Notes: a model not told the origin generated them from the sequence alone. A stretch of 50,477 nucleotides of DNA from Phycisphaerae bacterium (GCA_014859965.1 JACZKQ010000078.1:1-50477), one strand, 5' to 3'. Positions 7,735-17,290 are shown, counted from the stretch's first letter. Numbers and translations: made by a program.

Positions 7735-8733
7735 ATGAGCCAGCAGGATTATGATTGCATTATCGTTGGGGCCGGGCCCGCGGGATTGGGCGCGGCGCTT
7801 TATTCGGCGCGGGACAGGTTCAAGACGCTTGTGCTGGAGAAGTTTTATCCTGGCGGACAGATCGCGACAACCGACCGGATCGAGAACTATCCCGGTTACG
7901 AACAAATCGGCGGGCCGGAGCTGATCGAGAAGATGGTGAACCAGGCGACCAGTTTTGAGGCGGAGATCAAGACCAGTGCGGAAGTGAGTTCGCTGGAGCG
8001 GCTGGAGGACGGACGCATTGGCGTGCACTGCGACGGTGCGTCTTATGCCGCCCGGGTGGTGATCCTGACGCCGGGCAGCAGCTACCGCAAACTCGGCGTG
8101 CCTCGCGAGGATGAGTTTCGCAATGCGGGGGCGGGCGTGAGCTACTGCGGAACGTGCGATGCACCGTTTTTCAAGGGCAGGAAAATCGTGGCCGTGGGCG
8201 GGGGCAACACGGCGGTTGAGGAGACGCTGCATCTGGCGAAGTTCGCCGCGGAGGTGACACTGATTCATCGGCGGCAGGAGTTTCGTGCGCAGCAGGTGCT
8301 TATCGAGGAACTGATGGGCAAGGTCAATGAAGCCAACTCGAACCTGAAGCTTCGGCTGGATTCGGTGGTTACGGAAATCGGGGGCGCCGGCAAAGTGGAG
8401 TCCGTCCGGATCAAGAACGTCAAGACGGGCCAAGAGGAAGACTTCGGCTGCGAGGGGGTGTTTATTTTCGTCGGGATGGTGCCTAATACCGGCTTTCTTG
8501 ACGGGTTCGTGGAACTGACGGAGAACGGGTTCATACGGTGCGATTGCGGCTACCTGCGAACGGCGACGCCGGGCGTGTTCGTGGCGGGCGACTGCCGCGT
8601 GGGTGCGTCGATGCAGCTTATTACGGCGGTTGCCGACGGCGTGAATGCGGCGATGTGGATGAAGCAGTACCTGCGCAACCCGGGATGGTGGAACGCCCCC
8701 GTCAGCGATTGGCTGCAGCCGGGCGGGTGGTAA
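7735..8733 (+). CDS. trxB: Thioredoxin reductase (NADPH, FAD)
   Basis: A 332-aa low-molecular-weight thioredoxin reductase. The FAD-binding GAGPAG motif is at 12-17, the redox pair at Cys138-Gly-Thr-Cys141, the NADPH-binding loop GGGNTA at 155-160 with HRRQEFRA (178-185), and the C-terminal FAD motif AGDCR at 284-288. The active site is CGTC rather than the common CATC, and the second nucleotide loop reads GGGNTA rather than GGGDSA; both are tolerated variations in this family. An AAGGAGAG ribosome site at 7723-7730 selects the ATG at 7735; an out-of-frame ATG at 7731 overlaps. It would reduce thioredoxin in the cytoplasm; no thioredoxin gene is nearby. Confidence 0.9.
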   Translation: MSQQDYDCIIVGAGPAGLGAALYSARDRFKTLVLEKFYPGGQIATTDRIENYPGYEQIGGPELIEKMVNQATSFEAEIKTSAEVSSLERLEDGRIGVHCDGASYAARVVILTPGSSYRKLGVPREDEFRNAGAGVSYCGTCDAPFFKGRKIVAVGGGNTAVEETLHLAKFAAEVTLIHRRQEFRAQQVLIEELMGKVNEANSNLKLRLDSVVTEIGGAGKVESVRIKNVKTGQEEDFGCEGVFIFVGMVPNTGFLDGFVELTENGFIRCDCGYLRTATPGVFVAGDCRVGASMQLITAVADGVNAAMWMKQYLRNPGWWNAPVSDWLQPGGW

Positions 8734-8827
8734 TTCACTCGCGTGCAGATTAGAACGCATCCGCAGATGACGCAGATTGGCTTGGCGCAGATCGATCATT
8801 AATCTGCGGAGGGAGTTCAACGGCCAC

Positions 8828-10306
8828 ATGGGCGACGGCTTTTCCATTTTAAACTACTGTGTTCTGTTTGCCTACCTGGCGGGGATGGTGGGTATCGGGG
8901 CTTTATTCGCCGGGCGGCAGAAGACGACGGAGGAGTTTTTTCTGGCGGGGCGGCGGATGCCGTGGCTTATCGTGGGGATGAGCATGTTCGCCTCGCTGAC
9001 GAGCGCTTCGACATACATCGGGGTGCCGGCGTTTGCGTATTCGCACAATACGGCGATCTTCTACGGCGTCTTGATCAGCCCGGTGGTGGCGCCGGTGCTG
9101 ATACTGCTGTTCTATCCGTTCTATCGGCGGCTGAACGTCACCACGAGCTATGAGTATATCGAGGCCCGTTTCGGGCGAGAAACGCGGCTGATGGTGTCGG
9201 GGCTGTTTGTGCTGTCGCGCATCGCGTGGCTCGGCGTGGTGATTTACGGGCCGGCACTGGCGCTTTCGGTAGCAGCGGATATTCCGCTGACGACAGCAAT
9301 CTTGCTGATGGGCGTACTGGCGACGGCATACGCGGCTCTGGGCGGGTTGGCGGCCGTGCTGTGGACGGACGCCGTTCAGTTTGTGATTCTGGTGGGCGGG
9401 GCCGTTTGGGTTGCGGCGGCGCTGGCGGGAGATGTCGGCGGCGGACTGGCGGAGATTGTCCGGGTGGGTCTGGCCGACGGCCATATTACGCGGCCGTCAA
9501 TGAGGCTGAGTCTGTTTGAAATGACGGCGGTGGGGGCGACGCTTTCCTGGTTCTTTGTCTTTCTGCACGACTACGGGGCCGACCAGGTCACGGTTCAGCG
9601 GCTGATGGCGACGCCCGATTTGCGCAGCAGCGCCCGTGCGGTGGTGTTCAACGCGGTCAGCGACGTGGTGATCAACGGACTGCTGCTCTTCATCGGGGTG
9701 GCGCTTTATGTCTTCTACCGCGGCCGGCCGGGAGCACTGCCGGAAGGGATTAACGGCGACCGGATCATGCCGTTTTATATCATGCAGAACCTGCCCGACG
9801 GCGTTTCGGGGTTGATTATCACGGCGGTCTTTGCGGCGGCCATGAGCAGTATGGATTCGGGCGTCAATTCGGTGGCGACGGTCATCGTTAAGGATTTCGT
9901 GCAGCCGCTGCGGGGGCGGGCCGCGGCAGAGTCGGCGGACGTGGCGCTGGCCCGGGTGCTGACGCTGCTCCTGGGCGCAGCGGCGACAGGGGCTGCGTTC
10001 TATGCGGCGCGGATCGGTTCGATTATCGAGGCGTGGAGTTCGTTTATGTCGCTGTTTGCAGGGCCGATTCTGGCCGTCTTTCTGTTGGGCATGCTGTGGC
10101 GGAACATCAACATCCTGGGGTGGGTAATGGGGTGTTTCGTTTCGGTGGCGGGGACGTTCTATATTCAAACGCAAACGCAGGTGATCTGGTTCTATTATCT
10201 TCCGATTTCGTTTGGCTTGTGTTTCGCTGTGGGCCTTGCGGCGGGCAAGATTCTGCCTTCGCGGCCGGCGGCGGAGGGCACGACGGTTCAGTGGCCTTGG
10301 GGGTGA
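8828..10306 (+). CDS. Sodium:solute symporter (SSS family)
   Basis: A 492-aa integral membrane protein with roughly 13 hydrophobic segments. SSS features include the N-terminal EEFFLAGRRMPWLIVGMSMFAS, the SASTYIGVPAFAY sodium-site helix, GGLAAVLWTDAVQFVIL in the middle, and the MSSMDSGVNSVATVIVKDF block of the later helices. The family couples Na+ entry to uptake of sugars, amino acids, pantothenate or similar; the substrate cannot be told here. The ATG at 8828 follows a GGAGGGAG ribosome site (8808-8815); an in-frame ATG at 8777 lacks one. Its place near a Na+/H+ pyrophosphatase is only regional. Confidence 0.85.
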   Translation: MGDGFSILNYCVLFAYLAGMVGIGALFAGRQKTTEEFFLAGRRMPWLIVGMSMFASLTSASTYIGVPAFAYSHNTAIFYGVLISPVVAPVLILLFYPFYRRLNVTTSYEYIEARFGRETRLMVSGLFVLSRIAWLGVVIYGPALALSVAADIPLTTAILLMGVLATAYAALGGLAAVLWTDAVQFVILVGGAVWVAAALAGDVGGGLAEIVRVGLADGHITRPSMRLSLFEMTAVGATLSWFFVFLHDYGADQVTVQRLMATPDLRSSARAVVFNAVSDVVINGLLLFIGVALYVFYRGRPGALPEGINGDRIMPFYIMQNLPDGVSGLIITAVFAAAMSSMDSGVNSVATVIVKDFVQPLRGRAAAESADVALARVLTLLLGAAATGAAFYAARIGSIIEAWSSFMSLFAGPILAVFLLGMLWRNINILGWVMGCFVSVAGTFYIQTQTQVIWFYYLPISFGLCFAVGLAAGKILPSRPAAEGTTVQWPWG

Positions 10307-10397
10307 AAAAGGCCCTTTGCGGCCAACTGGATCGTTGCTAAAGGGTCGCGGGGGTGATAGACTGCCGTTTTGTATTGACGCACGCTGGAGGTCTTTA

Positions 10398-11369
10398 ATG
10401 AGAACGCGAAAACTCGGAAAAACGGATTTGAATTTGACTACGGTGGGCCTTGGGACGTGGGCCATCGGCGGGCCGTGGGAGTACGGCTGGGGGCCGCAAA
10501 ACGACGCCGACTCGGTCGCCGCGATTCGTACGGCGCTGGAAAGCGGGATCAACTGGATCGATACCGCGCCGGCGTACGGGTGCGGCCATGGCGAGGAGGT
10601 TGTGGGCAAGGTGCTGCGGGAGGTCGGCGAGATGCCGATTGTCGCGACGAAGTGCGGGATTCTGTGGAATGAAAAACGTGAGAAGATGACGTGTCTGAAG
10701 GCAAAGAGCGTTCGGGCGGAATGCGACGCGAGTTTGAGACGGCTCGGCGTGGATGTGATCGACCTTTACCAGATGCACTGGCCGGACCCCGACGCGGATG
10801 TCGAGGAGGGCTGGGAGGCGATGGTGCGGCTGCGCGAGGCGGGCAAGGTACGGCATATTGGGGCATCGAACTTCAGCCTTCGGCATCTTGAGCGCGTCGA
10901 GCGGATAGAGCGGCCTGTTTCGCTGCAGCCGCCGTACAGCATGATCAAACGCGACGCCGAAGCCGTGCTGCTACCCTACTGCCGCGAACATGAGATGGGT
11001 GTCGTCGCGTACAGTCCGATGCAGAAGGGGCTGCTGACCGGCAAATACACGCCGGAAAAGGTTGCCGAACTTGCGCCGGACGATCATCGGCGGCGCGATC
11101 CGGATTTTGTGGGCAGGCGTCTTGAGGCTAATATGGAACTGGCCAAAGGCATCGCCGATCTGGCGCGCGGGTACGGGCGAACGGCGGGACAGTTTGCAGT
11201 CGCGTGGGTGCTGCGAAATGACGAGGTGACGGCGGCCATTGTGGGGGCGAGAAACCGCCGGCAGATCGAGGAGACGGTGCAGGCGGGCGACTGGGCGCTG
11301 GACGAAGAGGCGCTGGCCCGCGCGGACGAATTGCTGGAGCGGCATAAAGGACAGATTGAAAACGCGTGA
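10398..11369 (+). CDS. Aldo/keto reductase
   Basis: A 323-aa NADPH-dependent oxidoreductase of the aldo/keto reductase superfamily. The catalytic tetrad is present: Asp55 and Tyr60 (WIDTAPAYG), Lys85 (VATKCG) and His127 (LYQMHWPD). The C-terminal NADP-binding part reads AIVGARNRRQIEETV. The start at 10398 follows a GGAGG ribosome site at 10387-10391 with 6-base spacing; an in-frame start at 10212 would overlap the symporter gene and is rejected. The natural substrate is unknown. It sits alone between the symporter and purB. Confidence 0.9.
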   Translation: MRTRKLGKTDLNLTTVGLGTWAIGGPWEYGWGPQNDADSVAAIRTALESGINWIDTAPAYGCGHGEEVVGKVLREVGEMPIVATKCGILWNEKREKMTCLKAKSVRAECDASLRRLGVDVIDLYQMHWPDPDADVEEGWEAMVRLREAGKVRHIGASNFSLRHLERVERIERPVSLQPPYSMIKRDAEAVLLPYCREHEMGVVAYSPMQKGLLTGKYTPEKVAELAPDDHRRRDPDFVGRRLEANMELAKGIADLARGYGRTAGQFAVAWVLRNDEVTAAIVGARNRRQIEETVQAGDWALDEEALARADELLERHKGQIENA

Positions 11370-11444
11370 TGCGCGGCAAATGCACGGGTAACCGCCCACG
11401 GGACCCGCGGCCAGGAAGCCGTGCCGCGAAGGAAGGATAGAGAG

Positions 11445-12878
11445 ATGGCGAAGGATATGAATACGTACGTCAGTCCGCTGGTCGAGCGGAATGCCTCGAA
11501 GGAGATGACGCGGCTGTTTTCGCCGCAGAAGAAGTTTTCGACGTGGCGGCGGTTGTGGATGGAGCTTGCACGGGCGCAGCAGCGGTTGGGCCTGGATATT
11601 ACGCAGGCGCAGATCGACGAAATGGCGGCGCACCTCGACGACATCGATTACCAAAAGGCGGCGGCGTTCGAAAAGACGTTTCGGCATGACGTGATGGCCC
11701 ACGTGTACACGTTCGGAGAGGCGGCGCCGAATGCGGCGCCCATTATCCACCTGGGGGCGACGAGCTGCTACGTGGGCGACAACGCCGATTTGATGATTCT
11801 CCGTGAGGGGCTTGAGATCATTGCGGGCAAGGTCGCATGCGTAATCGATCTGTTAGGGCGATTCGCCGATACGCACCGGGCTCTGCCGACGCTGGGGTTT
11901 ACGCACTATCAGCCGGCGCAATTGACGACCGTGGGCAAGCGGGCGGCGCTGTGGGCGTATGAGTTCGTGATGGATATCGCGGAGATCGAGCACCGCATTG
12001 CGACGATGCCGTTTCGCGGCGTCAAAGGGACAACGGGGACGCAGGCCTCGTTTCTGGCGCTGTTTGACGGCGACCACGAGAAGGTCAAGCGGCTGGATGA
12101 AATGGTGGCGGCGGCATGCGGCTTCGAGTCGCGGTGCGCCGTGACAGGCCAGACGTATCCGCGCAAGATCGATACCATGGCGGTGAATACGCTGGCGCTG
12201 GTTGCGCAGTCGGCTCACAAGATGTGCAACGATATCCGGCTGTTAGCCAATCTCAAGGAGGTGGAGGAGCCGTTCGAGCAATCGCAGATCGGTTCGTCGG
12301 CGATGGCGTACAAGCGCAACCCGATGCGGTGCGAGCGGACGACGGCGCTTTCGCGGCTGGTGCTGAGCCTGGCGTCGAGTCCGGCGATGACAGCGTCGGA
12401 GCAGTGGCTGGAACGGACCTTGGACGATTCGGCGAATCGACGGGTGGTGCTCGCAGAGGCATTTCTGGCGACGGACGGCATTCTGGAGATATTGATCAAC
12501 GTGGCGGGCGGGCTGGTCGTGTATCCGATGGTGATTGCAGCGCACGTGGAGGCCGAGCTGCCATTCATGGCGACGGAAAACATTTTGATGGCGGCCGTGC
12601 AGGCGGGCGGCAACCGACAGGACCTGCACGAGAAGATCCGCGTACACTCGCACGCGGCGGCGGCACAGGTGAAGCTGCATGGCAAGCCGAACGACCTCAT
12701 TGAGCGGCTGAACGCCGACGCGGTCTTTGCAAAGGTAGATATGGCGACAGTGCTCGACGCCAAAGCCTACATCGGGCGCGCGCCGCAACAGGTCGACGAA
12801 TTCATCGCCGAACACGTCGCGCCCATACGAAAGCAATATTCGGCTCAATTAGACAAGAAGGTGGACTTGAAGGTTTGA
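11445..12878 (+). CDS. purB: Adenylosuccinate lyase
   Basis: A 477-aa member of the fumarase/aspartase superfamily that cleaves SAICAR and adenylosuccinate in purine synthesis. The signature loop [12 protein letters not shown] begins at residue 283 and carries the catalytic serine. The histidine-bearing [14 protein letters not shown] and [14 protein letters not shown] segments match this enzyme rather than argininosuccinate lyase. The MAYKRNP signature resembles the longer eukaryotic-type branch. The ATG at 11445 follows GGAAGGA at 11431-11437. It is followed by pyrE, 90 bases on, so purine and pyrimidine genes lie together. Confidence 0.92.
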   Translation: MAKDMNTYVSPLVERNASKEMTRLFSPQKKFSTWRRLWMELARAQQRLGLDITQAQIDEMAAHLDDIDYQKAAAFEKTFRHDVMAHVYTFGEAAPNAAPIIHLGATSCYVGDNADLMILREGLEIIAGKVACVIDLLGRFADTHRALPTLGFTHYQPAQLTTVGKRAALWAYEFVMDIAEIEHRIATMPFRGVKGTTGTQASFLALFDGDHEKVKRLDEMVAAACGFESRCAVTGQTYPRKIDTMAVNTLALVAQSAHKMCNDIRLLANLKEVEEPFEQSQIGSSAMAYKRNPMRCERTTALSRLVLSLASSPAMTASEQWLERTLDDSANRRVVLAEAFLATDGILEILINVAGGLVVYPMVIAAHVEAELPFMATENILMAAVQAGGNRQDLHEKIRVHSHAAAAQVKLHGKPNDLIERLNADAVFAKVDMATVLDAKAYIGRAPQQVDEFIAEHVAPIRKQYSAQLDKKVDLKV

Positions 12879-12929
12879 CGGCCCGGTCAGCGGAGTGCGA
12901 CCCCGCTTTGGGTACTATTATGAGATTCG

Positions 12930-12948
12930 CGGCGGGATCGACCCGCCG
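12930..12948 (+). promoter_or_regulatory. Perfect 7-bp hairpin upstream of pyrE
   Basis: CGGCGGG (12930-12936) and CCCGCCG (12942-12948) pair around a 5-base loop, 20 bases before the pyrE start and just upstream of its purine-rich ribosome site. No T-tract follows, so it is not a classical attenuator terminator. A role in pyrE expression is possible but unproven. Confidence 0.3.
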
Positions 12949-12968
12949 TGCAAAGCTAAGGAAAAGAA

Positions 12969-13493
12969 ATGACGAGAGACGAACTGATTCGGCGAATTAA
13001 GGAAACGGCGTACCTTGAAGGCGATTTTGTGCTTCGCAGCGGCAAGCGGAGCACGTACTATCTTGACAAATATCTGTTTGAAACGTGTCCGGATATCTTG
13101 CGGGCGCTGGGCGAAGCCTTTGCAGCGCACGTCAGCGATGATGTGACGCTGGTTGCCGGGGCGGAGCTGGGCGGCGTGGCGCTGGCGGCCGCGACGGCGA
13201 TGGCCTCGGGCCGCAACTGGATCATCGTGCGTAACAGCAAGAAGGATTACGGCACGTCGAAGATGGTCGAAGGGGTGCTCAAGGGCGGCGACGTGGTGCT
13301 GCTGGTCGAGGACATCGCGACGACCGGCGGGCAGGTGCTGGAGGCGGCCAAGGTGATCACGGCCGCGGGCGCAAGGGTCAAGAAGATCGTCTCGGTCATC
13401 GACCGCAAGCAGGGCGCCGGCGAGAACATCACGGCGGCGGGTTACGCCTTCGAAAGCCTCCTGACCAAAGACGACCTGGGCATCAAGGATTAG
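12969..13493 (+). CDS. pyrE: Orotate phosphoribosyltransferase
   Basis: A 174-aa type I phosphoribosyltransferase that joins orotate and PRPP to give OMP in pyrimidine synthesis. The PRPP-binding motif LLVEDIATTGG lies at about 111-121, the N-terminal orotate part FVLRSGKRSTYYLDKY at 20-35, and the flexible loop RNSKKDYGTSKMVEG at 88-102. It is short compared with the roughly 210 aa of enterobacterial PyrE but typical of the compact form. No pyrF is nearby. The next gene starts 3 bases after its stop, suggesting co-transcription. Confidence 0.9.
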   Translation: MTRDELIRRIKETAYLEGDFVLRSGKRSTYYLDKYLFETCPDILRALGEAFAAHVSDDVTLVAGAELGGVALAAATAMASGRNWIIVRNSKKDYGTSKMVEGVLKGGDVVLLVEDIATTGGQVLEAAKVITAAGARVKKIVSVIDRKQGAGENITAAGYAFESLLTKDDLGIKD

Positions 13494-13496
13494 CCG

Positions 13497-13772
13497 ATGA
13501 GCAGCGTCTTTGAAGCGGCGATGCTGCTTTGTTTCGGGGCGGCGTGGCCTGTGAGCATTTACAAGTCATGGAAGTCGCGCACGACGGCGGGCAAAAGCCT
13601 GGTGTTTTTGATCATCATCGAACTGGGCTACCTGTCGGGCATCGCTTACAAGCTGACGGGTGCGTGCGATTACGTCATCGCGTTTTATGTACTCAACGCG
13701 GCGATGGTTCTGGTCGATATTGCCTTGTACGGACGAAACGCCGCGGTTCTGCGCGGCCAAGAGAACCCTTGA
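13497..13772 (+). CDS. Small PQ-loop (SemiSWEET-like) membrane protein
   Basis: A 91-aa protein with three membrane helices: residues about 3-19, 35-55 and 61-79. Between helices one and two is GAAWPVSIYKSWKSRTTAGKS, the PQ-loop-type signature in which Trp-Pro replaces Pro-Gln. This fits half-transporters that dimerise, such as SemiSWEETs, though the substrate is unknown and this subfamily is uncharacterised. It starts 3 bases after pyrE and ends 13 bases before the enzyme I gene, so the three look like one operon. Confidence 0.65.
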   Translation: MSSVFEAAMLLCFGAAWPVSIYKSWKSRTTAGKSLVFLIIIELGYLSGIAYKLTGACDYVIAFYVLNAAMVLVDIALYGRNAAVLRGQENP

Positions 13773-13785
13773 ACGAACAATAACC

Positions 13786-16047
13786 ATGGGCCATATTCAA
13801 CTGCTGTGCGATATTGCTGAGCTGAACCACCTGTTTCACGACAGTATCAGTGTGGAAAGCTTCATGCAGGAGACCGTCGAGATGGCGGCCCGGCACCTGG
13901 ACGCCGACGTGTGTTCGATCTATACGTATGACGACGCCGACCGGCTGCTGATGCTCCGCGCCACCCGAGGGCTTTCGATCCACGCGATCGGCGACGTGTG
14001 CATGCGTCTGGGCGAGGGGCTGACAGGCAAGGCGCTCGAGGCGCGGCGCTGTATGCGTGTGGAGCATGCCAGCGAACATCCTCAGTACAAGTACTTCGCG
14101 GGGATCAACGAAGAGCCTTTCGAGAGCTTCATGGCGGTTCCGATTGTGCGCGGCGTCACCCGTATCGGCGTGCTCGTGCTGCAGCGCAGGGCGCAGCGGC
14201 CGTTCACTGACGAAGATGAGCTGGCCTGCAAGGCGGTGGCGTCGCAGCTTGCCAACATTATTGAGAACGCCCGCTTCCTCATGACCCGCGACCTGACGCC
14301 GACGTGCAAACCGCCGGCGACCATCGGCCCGGAGTTGCGCTTCATCAAGGGCAAAACCGCCTCCGCAGGCTTCGCGCACGCCGCGGCCCGCGTCGTCGAT
14401 ACGCACCGGCGATTTGGCGATCTCCTGCAGACAGCGTTCGAGCCCGGCTTGTCGGTCATGGACCTGGACGCGGCGCTCGCGGCGACCGCCGAACAGCTCC
14501 AGCAGCTTCAGGAGCAGGTCGAAGAGAAACTGTCAGACGCGGCGTCCCTGATTTTCGCTTCACATCTGTTGATCCTGAAAGACAAAAAGTTCATCGGTCC
14601 GATGAAGCAGCTCATCGCCGAAGGCATCCCCGCGCCCCGGGCCGTGCTGAAGATCGCCAAGGAGTATATCGACGCCTTCGCCGCCACCGCGGACGAGTAC
14701 TTCCGCGAGAAGGTGCAGGACGTCGAAGACCTGGCCGTGCGCATCGTCGGCAACCTGATCGGCCACGTCGAGGAACTCGCCGACTATCACGACTGCATTG
14801 TAGTGGCGCGCGAATTGTTTCCATCGGACCTGCTGCGCATGTCCAGCGAAAACGTGCGAGGCATCGTTCTCGTCAGCGGCGGCGTGACCAGTCACCTGTC
14901 CATACTGGCGCGGTCGCTGCAGATTCCGATGGTGATTACCAATCAACCCGCGCTGATGGACATGGGGGACAACGCCGAGATACTGATCGACGCCGACGCC
15001 GGAAACGTGTACGTCGATCCGACGCCGGAGATCGTGTCCCGCTTCGAAGAACGCAACCGTGCCCAGGCCGCCGTGCGAGCGAGCAAGGGAGGCGTCAAAC
15101 CACGCACGCTCACTCGTGACGGAACGGAAATCCGGCTGATGGCCAACATCAACCTGCTCAGCGACATCGCCGTTGCGCAGGAAGCCAATTGCTCAGGCGT
15201 GGGGCTTTATCGTACGGAGTTTCCGTTTATCATCCGCAACGATTTTCCCTCGGAGCAGGAGCAATATGTCTCGTATCGGCGGCTGGTCGAAGGCATGGCC
15301 GGCAAGCCGGTTACTTTTCGCACGCTGGACATCGGCGGCGACAAGGTGCTGAGCTACTACCAGAACGCACGTGAACAAAACCCCGGCATGGGCATGCGGA
15401 GCATACGTTTCTCGCTCGAGAACAAAGATGTTTTCACCAAACAGATCCGGGCGATCCTTCGTGCGGGCGCAGGGGCCGATATCCGCATCATGTTTCCCAT
15501 GATCTCGTCGGTCGAGGATTTCGGGCAGGCACGGGCGGTGGTTCACGAGTGCGCCGAGCGGCTCGCAGCGTGCGGCGTCGAGCACAATCCCGCACCGCAG
15601 ATCGGGATGATGGTCGAACTGCCGTCGGTGGTCAGCCTGATAGACGCCTTTGCCACAGAGGTTGACTTTTTCTCGATCGGCACCAACGACTTCATCCAGT
15701 TCATGCTTGGGGTGGACCGCACGAACGAAAAGGTGGAGCGCTTTTATATTCCGCATCACCCGGCCGTGCTTCGCGGCATCGCCGGCATCGTGGCGGGGGC
15801 CGCCCGGCGGGACAAGGAGGTTTCCATTTGCGGCGACATGGCCCAGCAGCCCGCCTATGTTCCGTTCCTGATCGGTCTGGGGGTGCGAACGCTGAGCATG
15901 GAAGCGGCGAAGATCCCGCTGATTCAGCAGACGGTCGAGCAGATCGAACTGTCTCAGGCAGAAGCCCTTGCAGCCGACGTCGTGCAGCAAACCAGCGCCG
16001 AAACCATCGGCCGATTGCTGGGCGTTGACCGGCAGAAGGGCATCTGA
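13786..16047 (+). CDS. ptsP: GAF-domain PEP-protein phosphotransferase (enzyme I, PtsP-like)
   Basis: A 753-aa enzyme I. Residues about 1-165 form a GAF domain (MAARHLDADVCSIYTYDD, SFMAVPIVRGVTRIGVL). The PEP-utiliser part follows: phosphohistidine His370 in SGGVTSHLSILARS, PEP-binding GLYRTEFPFI (473-482), TLDIGGDK (513-520), GMRSIRFSL (536-544), the GTNDFIQFMLGVDRT block (632-646) and catalytic Cys682 in ICGDMA. This order matches PtsP, enzyme I of the nitrogen-related PTS, where GAF ligands tune phosphorylation from PEP. No HPr or EIIA gene is in the window, so the partner is unknown. The ATG at 13786 has a weak ribosome site. Its stop lies 9 bases from the convergent coaB stop. Confidence 0.88.
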   Translation: MGHIQLLCDIAELNHLFHDSISVESFMQETVEMAARHLDADVCSIYTYDDADRLLMLRATRGLSIHAIGDVCMRLGEGLTGKALEARRCMRVEHASEHPQYKYFAGINEEPFESFMAVPIVRGVTRIGVLVLQRRAQRPFTDEDELACKAVASQLANIIENARFLMTRDLTPTCKPPATIGPELRFIKGKTASAGFAHAAARVVDTHRRFGDLLQTAFEPGLSVMDLDAALAATAEQLQQLQEQVEEKLSDAASLIFASHLLILKDKKFIGPMKQLIAEGIPAPRAVLKIAKEYIDAFAATADEYFREKVQDVEDLAVRIVGNLIGHVEELADYHDCIVVARELFPSDLLRMSSENVRGIVLVSGGVTSHLSILARSLQIPMVITNQPALMDMGDNAEILIDADAGNVYVDPTPEIVSRFEERNRAQAAVRASKGGVKPRTLTRDGTEIRLMANINLLSDIAVAQEANCSGVGLYRTEFPFIIRNDFPSEQEQYVSYRRLVEGMAGKPVTFRTLDIGGDKVLSYYQNAREQNPGMGMRSIRFSLENKDVFTKQIRAILRAGAGADIRIMFPMISSVEDFGQARAVVHECAERLAACGVEHNPAPQIGMMVELPSVVSLIDAFATEVDFFSIGTNDFIQFMLGVDRTNEKVERFYIPHHPAVLRGIAGIVAGAARRDKEVSICGDMAQQPAYVPFLIGLGVRTLSMEAAKIPLIQQTVEQIELSQAEALAADVVQQTSAETIGRLLGVDRQKGI

Positions 16048-16056
16048 GGCTGCACA

Positions 16057-16689
16057 TTACGCGGGCCTGCTGCGTGCCAGTGCCTCGATTTGCGCCAGGA
16101 GCTTGCCGGCAATTTTCGTCTTTGCGGTGTGGGCGAGGGTCGTCCAGGGCCCGTCCGCGGGTTTAATGTGCACGGTTGAGACGTCGGCGCCCACAGCCCC
16201 AGGGGCGTTTGCGACGATGAGGTCGAGGTTCTTGTCCCGGAGCTTCTGTTCGGCATGCTCGCGAAGGGACTCGTCTTCCAGCGCAAAGCCGACGAGGATT
16301 TGCCCGTTCTTGTTCCGGCCGGCCCACTTGAGAATGTCCGTCGTGGGCTTCAGTTCTATCGTAAGCGGTGCGGCGGACTTCTTGATCTTGGTCTCGGACG
16401 TCCGCAGCGGGGTGTAGTCCGAGACGGCCGCGGCCATGATAAGGCAATCGCAGGCGTCGAAGTTGTCCTTGACCGCCTTGAACATGTCGGCGCTCGTAAC
16501 GACATGTATCAAATGCACGCGGGAAGGCGGCTTTATCGCCGTGGGCCCGGTGACCAGTGTTACGACGTGCCCCCGCGCCGAGGCCTTCTGGGCCAAAGCA
16601 TACCCCATTTTGCCGGTGCTCGCATTGGAGATGAAACGCACCGGATCGATGTATTCGCGTGTTCCCCCGGCTGTGATAAGTATGCGCAT
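16057..16689 (-). CDS. coaB: Phosphopantothenate-cysteine ligase, stand-alone
   Basis: A 210-aa protein equal to the C-terminal half of the usual CoaBC. The CTP-binding motif SNASTGKMG is at 21-29 and the lysine-rich TKIKK segment follows the AAAVSDYTP block, as in CoaB. It makes phosphopantothenoylcysteine from 4'-phosphopantothenate and cysteine. The ATG at 16689 starts exactly at the Rossmann strand (MRILITAGGT); a TTG at 16701 is an alternative. It follows the separate coaC by 13 bases, so the two halves are translated independently but adjacently. Confidence 0.88.
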   Translation of the reverse strand: MRILITAGGTREYIDPVRFISNASTGKMGYALAQKASARGHVVTLVTGPTAIKPPSRVHLIHVVTSADMFKAVKDNFDACDCLIMAAAVSDYTPLRTSETKIKKSAAPLTIELKPTTDILKWAGRNKNGQILVGFALEDESLREHAEQKLRDKNLDLIVANAPGAVGADVSTVHIKPADGPWTTLAHTAKTKIAGKLLAQIEALARSRPA

Positions 16690-16702
16690 CTTCGTGTCCA
16701 AT

Positions 16703-17281
16703 TCAGGATTGGCGGATTCTGCGCGCCGCCGCTTCGACGGCGGCCAGGATGTCGGCGGGTTCGGCCATACGGCCCACGCCTTCGGCGCCGCAGGCGAGCC
16801 GGCCTGTTTCGGGGCCGATCATCTCGAACTTCATGGCCCGCAGCGTTTCGACGTTGCGCTGAACGGCGGGATTGGCCCACATGCTGCAGTTCATCGCCGG
16901 TGCGATCAGCACCGGCTTGTTCCAGCATACGCACAACGTCGTGCTCAAGAGGTCGTCGCAGATGCCGCAGGCGGCTTTGGCAAGAATGTTGGCCGTTGCC
17001 GGGGCAACCACCACGATGTCGGCGGCTTCGGCGAGATTGATATGCGTGATCCTGTGCGCTTCAGGACTGGTCCACATCTTCGTGAAAACCGCCCGACCCG
17101 TCACAGCCTCAAAGGTCCTTGCCCGGATCAGTTTGCCGGCGCTTTTGGTCATGATGCAGTCGACAACGGCGCCGCGAGCAGTGAGTCTGCTTGCCAGATC
17201 GGCCGCTTTGTACGCGGCGATGCCCCCCGTCACGCCGAGCAGTACGTGGAGACCTTTGATTGAATCTGTCCGGTCGGCCAT
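16703..17281 (-). CDS. coaC: Phosphopantothenoylcysteine decarboxylase, stand-alone
   Basis: A 192-aa flavoprotein of the HFCD family, equal to the N-terminal half of CoaBC. The catalytic histidine is His80 in ITHINLAEAAD, the PAMN motif has Asn131, and Cys164 in LACGAEGVGRM is the substrate-loop cysteine. All key residues are present. It decarboxylates phosphopantothenoylcysteine in CoA synthesis. It lies 9 bases after rpoZ and just before coaB, the order found for fused coaBC in gmk-rpoZ-coaBC clusters, so the split is of the gene and not of the locus. Confidence 0.88.
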   Translation of the reverse strand: MADRTDSIKGLHVLLGVTGGIAAYKAADLASRLTARGAVVDCIMTKSAGKLIRARTFEAVTGRAVFTKMWTSPEAHRITHINLAEAADIVVVAPATANILAKAACGICDDLLSTTLCVCWNKPVLIAPAMNCSMWANPAVQRNVETLRAMKFEMIGPETGRLACGAEGVGRMAEPADILAAVEAAARRIRQS

Positions 17282-17290
17282 GACGTGTCC

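Noticed and set aside
16048-16056. A terminator between the convergent ptsP and coaB genes
   Set aside because: Only 9 bases separate the stop codons, and no hairpin with T-tract is seen there; termination must occur inside the opposite coding sequence.
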